A DNA stretch of 64,000 bases from Membranipora membranacea (taxonomy: Eukaryota > Bryozoa > Gymnolaemata > Cheilostomatida > Membraniporidae): contig OU612067.1 in assembly GCA_914767715.1 (NCBI GenBank), forward strand, positions 26,200,162 to 26,264,161. Direction: 5' to 3'. This document shows positions 1 through 13,400 of this stretch, piece by piece. Position 1 is the stretch's first letter. Each line of letters starts with the position of its first letter. A program made the position numbers and the translations under genes. The notes under the pieces were generated by a model. That model was given only the letters and a program-made list of their open reading frames with translations, did no database searches and was not told the DNA's origin.

Positions 1-598
1 ACCAATTGTTAGCCTTTAGCCTCTTTAGCAACTTTTTATAACAAAAAAGTGGCGTGTTACAAGGGTAGTCAGTCCTCACTATGTACCCATATAAGTACTA
101 TGCTCCTTCATACACGGCATATTTAAATTATGGAGCTTCTATTCTACATTCTCTCTCCTAAACCTTTGATACTCTATGAAAACCTTGCCACCGTGATTTG
201 CCCTTTGTTCAAATTGCTTAGTCTTTGTTGTTCTCTTCTCTTTGAACAAAATCTTGATCGGTTTAAATTTCAGAAGACTTCAATTTATTAGAGTGACAAC
301 TTGACAGAAAAGTCAAAAATTATGTGGATGATAATGAGTTGATGCAGCCTCCATTCATGACATGCTCTTGAATGATTGATATTTCTGCATTTGGGGTGTT
401 TAGTTTCCTATGGACTTTGCAATCAAATGCGCTTAGGTCAGATGTGGCAACGAATGTGCTTTATTTAATTGACAAAAACAGCAGATACAACTGAAACTGC
501 AAACTGAAACTATTTTGTATCATGTTGCATGTATATACCATAGTTAGGTTATTGAGTCACTGTGTTGTCTCAAATTGTCTCCTCTGTCAGTCTATATG
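1..598. other. Non-coding left edge, presumed WDR35 intron
   Basis: No convincing exon is seen on either strand. About 165-170 N-terminal residues of WDR35 are missing from the window, so the preceding WDR35 exons probably lie further left and this stretch is probably intronic. It also holds the 3' flank of the minus-strand PLAC8-like gene. Confidence 0.45.
460..465 (-). terminator. Poly(A) signal of the PLAC8-like gene
   Basis: The plus strand reads TTTATT, which is AATAAA on the minus strand. It lies about 135 bases past the stop codon of the PLAC8-like gene, a normal 3'-UTR distance. Confidence 0.5.
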
Positions 599-961
599 TT
601 ATCCTCTCTCCACTTCGGGTAACCCCGGCAGTGAGGCCTGTATCTCTCGGGCCTCTTGTGCTAAGCCGCAGCAGTGGAAGAAAATATTAATAAAGAAATC
701 AAAGACAACATTACCCTCTATGTCATTCTCGTTACGCGTAGCTGTTCTCAAGACACATCCAGTCACACAGGGAAAATAACAGCTGGCGATGCAGCATAAG
801 CAGCAGTTGTGGCCGACTTTCTCTGCAATACGCCCGGACACATAACACGGACAACACATAGAACATATGCAGACGGGAATATTTCCGAAGCAGCCACACA
901 GGCCATTCTTCCATCGACCATCTGGTCTAGCGCTCTTCCTTCTCTTACCTCCTCGCCCCAT
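599..961 (-). CDS. PLAC8-motif (cornifelin/DUF614 family) cysteine-rich protein
   Basis: Complete single-exon ORF of 120 residues. The ATG at 961 is preceded two codons earlier by an in-frame TAA, which fixes the start. After a basic N-terminus (MGRGGKRRK) the protein shows the PLAC8 signature: a Trp then GLCGCF, the CCPC block, further Cys pairs (NCCLCC, SCYFPC), the LRT.TR.....IEG block, and HCCGLAQEAREI near the C-terminus. PLAC8 proteins are small, Cys-rich, probably membrane-associated proteins of varied function (cornifelin and plant FW2.2/PCR-like proteins belong here), so no specific role can be given. The gene is antisense to WDR35 and lies just upstream of the first visible WDR35 exon, so it is probably nested in a WDR35 intron. 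It has its own AATAAA at 465-460. Confidence 0.85.
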   Translation of the reverse strand: MGRGGKRRKSARPDGRWKNGLCGCFGNIPVCICSMCCPCYVSGRIAEKVGHNCCLCCIASCYFPCVTGCVLRTATRNENDIEGNVVFDFFINIFFHCCGLAQEAREIQASLPGLPEVERG

Positions 962-1423
962 TCTCAAGCTTTAGTCTCTCACAGCTACTGTGGCTACTTT
1001 GACTGTCCTGATTAATATCTCTACTGCTGACTTTGTTTATTGTAACGTATGATAGCAATGATTGATAAATGTCTGTGACTTTTAGGTCGCCTTTTATTCT
1101 ACAATTTCCTGTTTTTCCATCAGTCTAGTTATCTCTGCACCAGAACGCTTAGCTGATACGATCTTATCTTTAGATTCACCCTTTGTCTGGATTTCTTGTG
1201 TTGCAATTTAAATCACAACACACAGATATGTCTTTGTGCCCGACAATGCCCAAATGTTTAGGATTCTAGATTGACAGCATTAGTCAGGTCAGTTGTCAGA
1301 ATTGAATGTTATATGGATTTGTCTTCTTTCTTCAAGAACCAGTCAGATTTTTGCCGCTTCAATATTTCCATTAAACATCCCTGAGTTTCAGGTGAATGAT
1401 TCAGCTGATTGTTATTGTTACAG

Positions 1424-4400
1424 TGGGCTCCTGATGGAAAGATGATCATATTTGGAATGACTAATGGTGAAATTCACATTTATGACAGTCTCGGAAACTT
1501 TATGGTATGTATAGACAAGGTGCTTCTTCTAGCCCATTGTACAGGCTAAGCTTGTTCATTTACATTGCACAGCATGTCCGCCCTTTTGAGAAGAGAAACT
1601 TGTTATCCCCAGAGCAGTAAATGCAAGCTAGAGTTAAGTTTCTAATAAAATATTTTAATAAAAGTTTTTAATAAAGTATTTTAATAAAAGTTAATAAAAA
1701 AATATTTTAATAAAAGCTTTTAATAGTATTAAAAAAAAAGTTTAGTTAGTTAGGGGGATACCTAATAATAGATACCACAATGTCTTATCTAGCTGAGGTG
1801 AGAGTAATATAGTAACGATGGGGAGTAAAAGTAAGCAATATCAATCATGTGCAGGAAGGACAACATTTCTTCCAGGGAAGAATTTACTCCTCTAGATTTC
1901 ACAATGAACATAATATTAGTACGACTAGCCCAGTATGCATTTATTCAGTATCAAATCAATACGCTGAAACACTAACTTAAGTCAATTTATCTGGGTTTTC
2001 TGCTATAATTCTATTGAAATTGTGATTTTAGTCGAAGCTGAATATAATGTGCCTAGCAGACCTGGCTACTACAGCTAAGATAGTCAGTTTAGAATGGTAT
2101 AAAGGAGAACATGGTTACCTGGAGCCTGGATGTCCCTGTCTAGCAGTGTGCTTTGACAATGGAAGATGTCAGATAATGAAACATGAGGCAGATGATGGTA
2201 GGTCAAAGAACATTGATGTCTAGCTAGATAATTAGAGGTTTTGTTCGGAGGGGGCGGGCGTTACTTTTGTGCCAAGGTATTTGATGCCAAATGCCATAAG
2301 ACGTCTTAAATGTTTGTTAATTTGAAAATATTGTGTATAGCCGACAAGTAAACTTATGAATATAATGTGATGTGGCTTTGTGCAACACACAAATTCTTGT
2401 CCTGGAGATGACTCATGATTTCTTGAAATAGATTGTAGTTACCTTGCATCCTGACTAAGAGTTGTTCACTATCCTAATCTCTCCTTTGATTGTAGAGCCG
2501 ATCCTGTTAGACACAGGTATGACAGCGGTACAGAGTTTATGGAATCATTGTGGAGATACTCTCGCTATCTGTGGGTCTCAAAGATCAGCTGATAAAGATA
2601 TCAATGTCGTCCAGTTTTATACTCCATTTGGTGAGGTAAGTCGCTCAGTGATCAAGCTGTACGGTCAGATGAGAGTGCAGATAGTTCCCTTTTGTCGTTG
2701 AAGATTGCCACAGTCTAAATCTTCTGTATGTTCAATTCAACTTTATTTAGAATAATTTATTTTTTATAGAATAGTTCAACTGTATTTGAGCAGTATAGGA
2801 GTGTTGTTAAATCTCATTTTCTGTAGTTTATTTTTTCTTTTCATTGACACCAAACATTGCGCTCAGTCTTTGTGGCGAGCAGCTCTTTGGGAAACAATAG
2901 GCATTTTACCGATAGTCATGATCTTTCTTCATGGCTCATCTCACCTCATCTCTCTGTGCGGGTGTAGAAATTGTATCAGTATTTTTTCGGTAGTATATAA
3001 CACCATTCAGCAATCTGCATGTAAATTGTTGTCATTTATGCCTTCAAACCTCTTCCCTAACTATTATCAGCATTCACTGTTTGTGTTTGATAACATGTAG
3101 TAGCTAAGTCTAAGCCTCTCACATTTTACAGCACCTGAGAACACTAAAGGTACCGGGTAAATCTATCACAAGCTGTGCGTGGGAAGGAGGAAGTCTCAGG
3201 ATCGCTTTAGCTGTCGACTCATTTATATACTTCGCCAACATCAGACCTGACTATAAGGTAAGTCAGTGTGTCTGTCTTCTCTATCAGTAATAATACATGG
3301 GACTCTCTGCTCTGCTTTTTCCTAATGTGGCTCATATTGATGTGACCATAGACCATAGTTTTATTTCCCAAAACTACCAAAAGTAATCTATCCCATCGAT
3401 GTATCTTCTATCCATTATTATTAAGTCTTTGGTATCAACCACTCAAGCTGGCGGCGTTAAATAACAGAATCTTCCAAAAACAAGAAGAGTTGTTGTGGAG
3501 AATGTGCATACAACCTTGACAATATTCCCTGAAGCTGCCACATCAATGACCTGCCTCCCATGTATATTTATCATCTCATTGTATATTTTGTAGTGGGGAT
3601 TTTTCAGTAATACTGTAGTATACTCCTTCACCAGACCTGAGAGAACTGACACAGCTGTCATGTTCTGGGACATCAAGAATGATGAGGTAAGTACATGACC
3701 TATTAGGGCACCTGCGCTTCGGCGTGTGAACTTCAAGTTGTAGGGCACAGGATATTGCTGCTTTGATGCCAAGGCACACTTCCCACAAAGTCAAAACTTA
3801 CATTATTTCTAGCTATCGTAGTTGCAGTATTACTGAAATCGCTTGTTAACAGATTTACCCCTCTTATGATTAGTCCCCATTTTTCGAATCCTTAAACAGT
3901 ACTTTGGCACTCGGTCTATTGGATTAAAGGGATCAAGCAATTTTTCTTGGTCAGATTCTTTATGGCAACTCGTCATATATCTAACATTAAAACAAAGCAC
4001 TAGCCTCACCCATGCTTAAAAAAAGGGTGAGATTAAAATCACTGCCCCTTTTCACATCATATTCATAAACATATAAATACTTTGAGGTAATTATATATAT
4101 AATTTGTCCTTACATGAACATGATCGTAAAAGTGACATTTCATTTTTTATTGTAGAAATATGTGAAGTACAATAAGAATCTGCTGTGTATATCAGCATGT
4201 GGAGATTACTGCTGTATAGCCTGTCGATTAGATGATGGATCCAACCAGGTCAGTATAGGCAAATATAAACAGGGTTTGTTAGACAGTATCACACAGTATA
4301 ATCTCCAAGGTCATACAATGATACATGCACAGTATGATATAAAAATGTCACGATGTGTTGGTTTGGGTCCACTTGCTCCTCACTATTGTGTTGAGAGGCA

Positions 4401-7400
4401 TCATAGTCGCATGGTTACATCATTACTAGCTCCAGTAAAATGTGGTTTAAGGTAGCAGTTCCATGAGTTTCTTATCAGCCATGTGAAATTGTCGCAGTAA
4501 GGCTCTATTCTAAATCTCTTATCCAATGTCACTTGAAAATTTTACAGTTTTCTCTACAACTATGCAACTCTATCGGGACCACCATTGAAGCCAAATATAT
4601 AGAGCTAGAGCCTGTGTACCTAACTATGACAAAGACACATGTGGTGGTGGCGTCCAGGGAAGCATTCTACACATGGCAATTTAAGAACCCGAAAAAGTTT
4701 GCTAACCTTGAGATCTCAGGCAAGAGGAAAGCTGGTATGGAGAAGTAAGTAGACTGTGGTCTTAGAAACAAGCAAATAATTTTTCTCTGTGAAATTCATT
4801 GGGAGTGCTGATGGAAGTTGTGTCCCTTTGCTCAACCAAGGAGTTAGAGACTCATTGGCTCGACTTAGTATTGTGATCCGTTTCCTCAAACCAAACATGA
4901 AAGAAACTCTGCCCTTATTATTTGTTTGATGATCTCAGCTCATCGTCTCTGCTCAGATCATTTTAAAGAAATACTTCACCAAATATTGACAGTTTACATT
5001 TGAGGCTCCAGAGTTTAAAATTGCCAAACTACACTGACTATTATATTTGATATTTCATAGGTTGTTCCACATAGATGATGTACCGTCTAACACCAACTCA
5101 GAGACAGTAGACTTTAGTCAGGCGTTTGCTGAGACTAATGATACCATCTGCTGTGTATGTGCCTCAGATAAGAATCTTATTGTGGTAAGTTTTATGTACA
5201 TAATGTATAGTTGAGTTAATAATCCTAGCACTGAACCCCCTTGGTGATAGCACCAGAAAAGGATGAAGTTGTGCTTTCATTGATATGAAGAAGGCAACTT
5301 CTGTATATTCTCCTAAAACATAATACATGTTATTACCCTCTATGAAACACTGTGTATCACTTTAAACACATAAATAGTATTAACACATGAAGTCTTTTTC
5401 ATGTTTATGGCTAGTACCGAACACTTGCTGAAACTTTACATTTGTCTAATTACAATATTTCCCATTGCTGACAGGGTAGAGATTCAGGAGCTCTACATAG
5501 ATACACGCTACCTCTAGTAAACCTTACATGTAAATACACACTAGCATCCAGACCACATCAGATAGCTATCAATTCTAACTCGTCGTAAGTAAACAATCGA
5601 CTATTGTGGGACTAAAAGGATTATTAGCACTTCATATATGTGATATGTTCAGCTTAGGACTGTGTGATTCTTGTTATACAACTGTAAGCTGAGATCAGCT
5701 TAAAGGGCAACCAAGGTTTCAAACATCTTCTCATTGATTGATAGCAGGTTGCACCTTCTGCATATAGGGAAATAGGGAAAAAGACCAAATCTAATTCGGA
5801 TGAATATTCAGCCAGAGTTATTGGGAAACATTTCATCCATCAGGTACTCAAACTCAGCTAAAATAGAATACCTCAGAGCAGTTTCCTGTTCCTGTTATTA
5901 TTTAGCCTGTACTCTATCATTATAACAGCAATGTCTTCGAACCTCCCCTAAATTGAAGTGTTACCCTGCTTAGAGTCAGCAACTACTTTCAGTTTTGCGT
6001 CGCGTAATGCACAAAGCTGATGCTGCCTAGCACATGATTTACTACCCATTAATGCATCGCTGCGAAACCTTGGTTGCCCTTTAATGACTTGTTGTTTTGA
6101 TGTTTTGTATAATGAAAGATGCCAAAGAAGGATTGCAGCACCTTGATGTTATTGGTAGTGTTAACTATTAATTAAAGTCCCTGACTTAATCTGCACCAAA
6201 ATAAAAACTTTTGAAAAACTGTCAGATACATAATTTGAGTTAAAAAACTTAGCGTGGTGAAGATTCACTAAGCTGTATGCTCTTATTTATGCTCCCAGAT
6301 ATGTATCATAGTTTTACTTTTACAGACGGTTATCAATCATAGACATCGCCGGAGTACTGACATTCTTTGATTTGGAGTCCCGAGTTACGGGGGCCGATGG
6401 TAAGGAGGTGATTGGGGAGCAGCTGAGTTATGAGCGTAAGGATGTTTGGGATATGAGATGGGCGGAGGATAATCCTGATCTCTTCGCTATGATGGAGAAG
6501 ACTAGAATGTATGTCTTCAGGAATATGGAGCCTGAGGTAATTCATTAGCTCTTTATTGTATATAATGTCAGCATTCACCAGGAATGCCTATCGATGGATT
6601 AGGCAAACAATCAACATGAGTTTAAAAGAATGAGTAATTCATTCATGTTGCATTGTCGCTTGTAATAAGCATAATATCTATCTGTGGTCTGACTGCTTTT
6701 GAGCCCTGATTAGTCAGGACTGTGTGGTCAGCCATACCGTACAGATCAATCTAGTTACAGTCCGACTATCCATAGGCCAAATTAATCAGCCTCTATGTTA
6801 TGTTTTATGTTACAATTTGTTTTGACCATCAATGTTCCCAAATCCATCAAATAAGAAATCACTATAGTTGTCTACGTTATCCAAACTTTATATAGGTCTT
6901 TACTAGTATAATCCTCATATCATCATGTTATCGGCGTCGGTTATATTTTATAGGAGCCGATCCTGACTAGCGGATATATCTGTGAGTTTAGTGATCTACA
7001 GATACAATCTGTCCTGTTAGACGAGATAATGAAGGATCCAGAGTCACCTTCTAAAGATAACATCATGGAGCATGAGATCAAGGTATGTCAATGAGCATTC
7101 TAAAGATTAACACTCTTCTTTCTAAATGCTAATGTACTGCTCTGTAAAACCAAGGAGATTGAAAGTTACACTCTCTACTACTCAGAGCAACTTGAACATC
7201 AATTTTGTAATATGTTCTCAATGTTGTACATTTCTACATTGCTCACTGGTGGTTTAAATAAATTAGTCTATTTTTCCATATTTCTCTACTTATGTTTATT
7301 TACATGTAGATAACTACAGTCAACTATGCTTCTAATCCCCTTATAATCGTCAACCAACGCAAGCAAATACTGACTATCACTTCATCTCTCCAATCTCTCT

Positions 7401-10400
7401 GTATTTTGTGATTTGTAGTCCCTCAGAGACACGCGAGACTTACTGGAGAAGGTCGGACTGCAGGACGCTCAGAGGTTTATTGAGGAGAATCCTCACCCTC
7501 GACTCTGGAGGCTGCTCGCTGAGTCTGCTCTCGAGCTGTCAGAGTTCTCTATCGCTGAGACGGCCTTTGTTAAGTGTAAGGATTATCCTGGTATAGAGTT
7601 CGTCAAGAGACTTGGAAATGTACAGGTTAGTGACTATCAATCGGTGAGTTCCTGTATAACTCCTCATTGGAGATGTGGGTGTAGCACCAAGATAATACAT
7701 AGTCAACATGTTATGCAGGCAGTGATTTGGGGCCTGTATGTTAAACATACTTGTTTGTACTGATCATTGTCAGCAAAAATCTGATTATTATTAGTGGTCA
7801 GACGTAATGTGTCAAAGGGTATTTTTTTTCTTGGATTACCAACCCTGTTCACAAACAACTTGAAAATAAACTTAATTTTGTACGGGGAGGGCAAGGGAGA
7901 CTGGAAACCCCATAACCTCCCTACCTGTTGTTTTATCTTATACCGAAGAACAAACTAAAAGAAATTTTATTTGTTGCAGAGTGAGACATTGAAGCAGGCT
8001 GAAGTAGCTGCATACTTTGGGTTTTATGATGAGGCGGAGGCTATCTATCTAGAGATGGACAGAAGGTTAGACTAAACTATGATATTATAAATGTATTATA
8101 ATGTTATTATTCAGTCTATAGTAGGAACTAAAATCTCATGCTCAACACTAAGGCAGCAACCGTGCAGTAAAGCGGTAAACAGTAATAGAGTTGAAGAGAT
8201 TGGGAGACAAAAAGGCATGTCAGGTCTCTGTTTGCTTCTAGGCGTGATCAACATAGTCAATACTTCGATTGTGGGTTATGCTCAAGATAGCATCGGGTTA
8301 AGTAAGTTTGTACTGCCTTCTTTGAGCAGTTATGAACAGGTATGGAGTAAAAACCATCGGTTAGGCTGAAAGGTGATCCATAATGCAGTATTATAGGGTG
8401 ACGTAGCGATCAAGTTAGCGATTACACGTAACAATATAAGAGTCACTCTCTTCAAAATAATCAAACCTGGACAAATTGCCTCTTCTCATACTTGCAACAG
8501 CACAATAAGTATGCATTATCGCAAATAGTTCACTTGGCCCATCAAAGCCTTGGTAATAAATGTGATAAAGTTTGAATCAGCTGCTTCCTTTTATTGAATT
8601 ATGACAGTACCAGAAGTGTGATGCACTTGACTGGACCGTAGGGCTAGGGAATGGCTGTGACATCATAGTGTAACTCACTGCTTAACTGCCTGACATAAGC
8701 ATAGCATTGATATGTACCTATACAATTATGATGTCTCGAGTTCCGCAACTAGTTACTGTCCGGTGTGCCTTTCAACACACTTGATTCCAAAGTGGTTTGT
8801 ACAGACAGTCGTTACAATTGAATTTAGTTTGGAAATAGTGTGCAAGACGAGTCTATCTACCAAATGGGCTCACTCTCTGCGTTACGGATTATTGTTATTG
8901 TTTCATGATTTACTGAGAGTGCATCTCTGAATGACCCTTTTGGTTTCAAGAGATAAGACCCTGTCATATTTATGGATGAACAGTTTGGAAATTTTACTCA
9001 GAAATGAGATAAATGCACAAAACAAAGATAAGAATTATCTTAGCCTCAGGATCCTAATCTGGTATCATATATGTGTTAATCATGTGGTTGACACCCATTG
9101 AGGGTGGATTTGCAGCCGCCTCCTACTTTTGTTTTGCTTAGTAGAGGGATTTACATGACATAAGTCTAACCATTGCAATTTGTGCACTAGACGTAGACAA
9201 AACAACTTTCGCTCTCCTGTTTCTCACATGAAATTAGTTTTAATCCCTCTCCATATTGATTTACAGAGACTTGGCCGTAGCTTTGAGGAAGAAGCTCGGT
9301 GATTGGTTCAGAGTAGTTCAGTTATTAAAACAGGGCAGCGCCGGAGGAGACGACACACAACTAGAGGAAGCTTGGAATGCCATCGGGGACTACTACGCTG
9401 ATCGCCAGAAATGGTTTGTTTGTTCTTCCACTTGTCTGTAGTTTATTCAAACTGCTTTTCAGCTCAAGCGTGTCTAATTTCCAACCCAAGTATCAGATTA
9501 TTAGTTTGGAAAAATTTAGAGGCGTAGCACAAATCTTGGTAATTTTGGCACAAATCTTCCCTCCCCCCCCCTTATGTCTTCACTTTGTATGGTATTGTTG
9601 CCTTTAGCTTGAAGTTTGCATAGCATATTATATGAGGCCTAAAATTTAATTCATAAAGTTCTCATAAAATCTTTATCATCACCGTTGTGTTGCCTCTAGA
9701 GTCTAGAGTATGCGAAGTTACTTAGTGTCAGAAGACGTAGTAATAGAATTTATGTTAACTTATTCAATGCCTTGTATTTACAGGCAGCAGGCGGTGACTT
9801 TCTATGTACAGGGTAATAATCAGGAGAGGTTAGCTGACTGTTATTATGTGCTCGAGGATTATAATGGCTTAGATAAGATGATGAAATCGCTGCCGGAGAA
9901 TCACAAGCTGCTGCCTGATATCGCTCAGCAGTTTGTCTCTGTAGGAATGTGTGAGCAGGCTGTCGAAGCTTTCAGCAAGGTATGTGATATGGGTTATTAA
10001 TAGTTATCATTTATTCTTAGCTCAGAAATTCAAGTCGAACTCTTTATTGCTTTGAACAGGGAGTTTGGAACACATGTCTTAAACTCCCTGCTTTGGAGTC
10101 TTACCAAGAATTTCAAACACTCTGAAATAAGTTGTCTTCTTTTAATCAGAGAGGACATAACTTCTCTGTTGTCTCAATATAATTTGTAATTTTTTTGCAG
10201 TGTGGTAAGATAAAGAAAGCCATTGATTCATGTGTGATGTTAAATCAATGGAACCAAGCTATAGACTTGGCCAAAGAACACAATGTAAAGGAGATTGATT
10301 CTTTACTGGCTAATTACGCCAAACATCTGCTCAGCAAACAGAAAATACTGAGCGCTATAGAGCTGTACAGAAAGGCTGGGCGGTATCTAGAGGCTGCCAA

Positions 10401-13400
10401 GCTTATGTATAAGGTAGGGATAACTTCTTATATGTCAACATCAGATCAATACTCAAGTATTTTGACTTCAATTCTATTTTTTTATTTCATTGTTAGTTTC
10501 CTCATTGGAGGTGGAGGCTTTAACTGAGAGTCCTGACAATTTCGGGTGCATGTACAAAACCTTAACTCAGGCTTACATGGTTTGCCTCAAATAGGGCTAG
10601 TCTTCGATTACATCTACTATGACCCTTGCTAAACTTAAACACTCAACACTTCAATTACCAGTAATTCAATCATCTTCAGCTTGCCGATGACCAGGCTAAG
10701 GCAGGTACATCACAGCCCCGTCAGCTGAAGAAGATGTATGTGCTGGGAGCTCTACTAATCGAGCAATATCATGAGAGTGTCAAACAACAGAGTAAATCTA
10801 AAAACAAGGGAAAACGAGGAGCTGAGGTAAGTAATACGCTGTACTGTTACAGTTATTTTGTGTGATATTGATATGATCTCATTCACTGTTAGACTTTTTC
10901 TATATCAATGATAGATTCAGGTTTAAAATAGGGCTGACAATCCTGTATAAGCAGTGAACCATTCCATAAACATGTTTGAACACTACTAAATGCTCTCTGC
11001 GCTCAACTCGATTTCCTAATTTTTCAGCCAAACAAACAACCATCTGAAGTTAACGTATGCGTATATTGTCGTATTGGCCCGTTGTTATACAAAAATGTTG
11101 TCTTCATTATCAGATTTGTCCTGTAGTTCTTGTGTGATATCAGTGACTATAGCACTACTTCTCTACTCATATTCAGGCCCTGTCTGCTCTGGCTGGGTTA
11201 TTAGAAGAAGACACGTCAGCGATATCAGACACTAAGCTGATAGATAACGCCTGGAGAGGAGCGGAGGGTTATCACTACTATCTACTAGCTCAGAAGCAGC
11301 TACATCAGGGTCACATAGACAGAGCCTTTGTAACATCACAGGCTCTTACTCTGTACGAGGATATCATGGATCCTAAGATGATCCACTCTCTTATCTGTAA
11401 GTAGTTTGTTAACTTCAACCTATTATAAAATTAATTGACTCACTCTTACTATGTCAGTTATAGGCTACAATGTATACCTCTTAAATAAGGGCTCAGTAAT
11501 GATAAAGCTATGTGCAAAAGCAGCCAAAGCATCAATCTCTGGATGAGAAGAATTCTCCACAAAACTTGCACATGTTATCCTGGATTGCTCAGAGTTGCCT
11601 TTTTGATGATGTCTGATTAAATATATATCCCGCAACAACATCTTAGCACAAGACGACAAGATTTATTATCCCTGCAAATTGCCATTTCATTTCGACCCTG
11701 TCAAGCTTATGACCGCTCATAATGCTTTGTAAAATGATGTCAGCCAAATAACCAAATCGATCAAAAATATAAATATATAACATGTATCAAACATATTTCC
11801 GGTCTCCGCAGAATAAGGACCCTAAATTTGAGCATGTTTTTTTCGTACAGCATTGATAGGCGTGACAGCTCGACAGTTTGCGACAGCATCTAAGTCATTT
11901 ACGAAACTGGAGACTTTACCTTCTCTAACTGAGGCGGAGAAAGAGGAGTATGGTAACTTAGCTCTCGATATATTCATCAAGTAAGTCTATGTTTAGTTTA
12001 GCTAGATTCAGAGGCCATAAGGTTTTGTGAATTCTATTTACCTCTACTAGATTTTGCCTGCCCTAAATGGCAAACTTTTACTCCTGGAAATAATTTGCTC
12101 ATCTAAGGTATTCAAGACCCCAACATCTCGCTCAATCTAACTATATTATTGATGGATCCATTTAAGGTAATGTCAAAGACCGATCCAAATATCAACATAT
12201 CATATACCGTTGGTAAGCTGCCGAGCTACTGAAAATGAATACCTGAACAAAAACTTGACGCGATGAAGCTGTGTCATTTTAGGGAGGAAATGAGGCAAAA
12301 ACGTCTTTTTTATCAATGCAGATGGAGGAGTCAAATAAATTGCAAGGAATTTCAAAACAAGTGGAATGTATACTTTGAGATTGCTTTCATTGTAAAATTT
12401 GATTTTTTTGTTGATATATGACTAGTCTAAATTGACCTTTTACGTCACGCCATTCAATGCATTTTTGTTGTGAAGCTATGTAAATATGGGAAATTTCAAT
12501 CATTTATTCAGAACAGATTATAGGCTCGAAACAAAACAAATTATGATTTACTCTTAACAGTACTCTTCAAATGTCATACACAATGACTTTCAACAAATTA
12601 GCTGGCATATTGCAATGACAGTAGACTCTCGAAAACAGCTGATATTTTCGCCACCTTTGCATAACGTCAAACATGCTGTCCAAATGACCATTATTGTGGC
12701 CAAACAATTTTTTTTTGAGAGTTCTCACTTGCGAAGCCGCTTTCATTAACCATGGTGCACACAGGAAATGCCAACAGAATTTTTAATTGCATCTTCATTT
12801 TTCTTGAATTTAACGCAAAAGAATGCCAAAAAACAGCTATTTTATGGGACTTATGAGGTGTTTTTGGGCATTCTTTTGCGTTAAATTCAAGAAAAATGAA
12901 GATGCAGTAAAAAATTCTGTTGGCATTTCCTGTGTGCACCATAGTTTACCATAATTTCTTGCAATTAATTTGACTCCTCCATCTGCATTGAAAAAAAAAC
13001 ATCGTTTTCGGCCTCATTTCCTCCTTAAAATGACACAAGGTCATCGAATCAAGTTTTTGTCCAGGTATTCATTTTCAGTAGCTCGGTAGCTTTCCAACGG
13101 TATATGATATATTGATATTAGGATCGGTCTTTGACATTACCTTAAAGCGGTTTTGTAATCAGTTTTACAATTATCAGTCTGTGTTCTATCAATAACTGTT
13201 CCACATCTCTCACACATAAAAATTTATAAAGATAACTCTAATATAGTTGGGAAATTGACAAGGCCATCCATAGTCAGAATTGCACTTCATTAAATTGTTG
13301 TAGATACAGCCCCAAAGACAACAACCCGATGACCTTCAACTACCACAACATGAGCTCAGAGTAAGTTCATGTAGTTTTTCCTTCCTTTACTTCCTAACTA

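Noticed and set aside
8091-8369. 92-codon ORF with ATG in a WDR35 intron
   Set aside because: No motif, intronic, and of chance length for this base composition.
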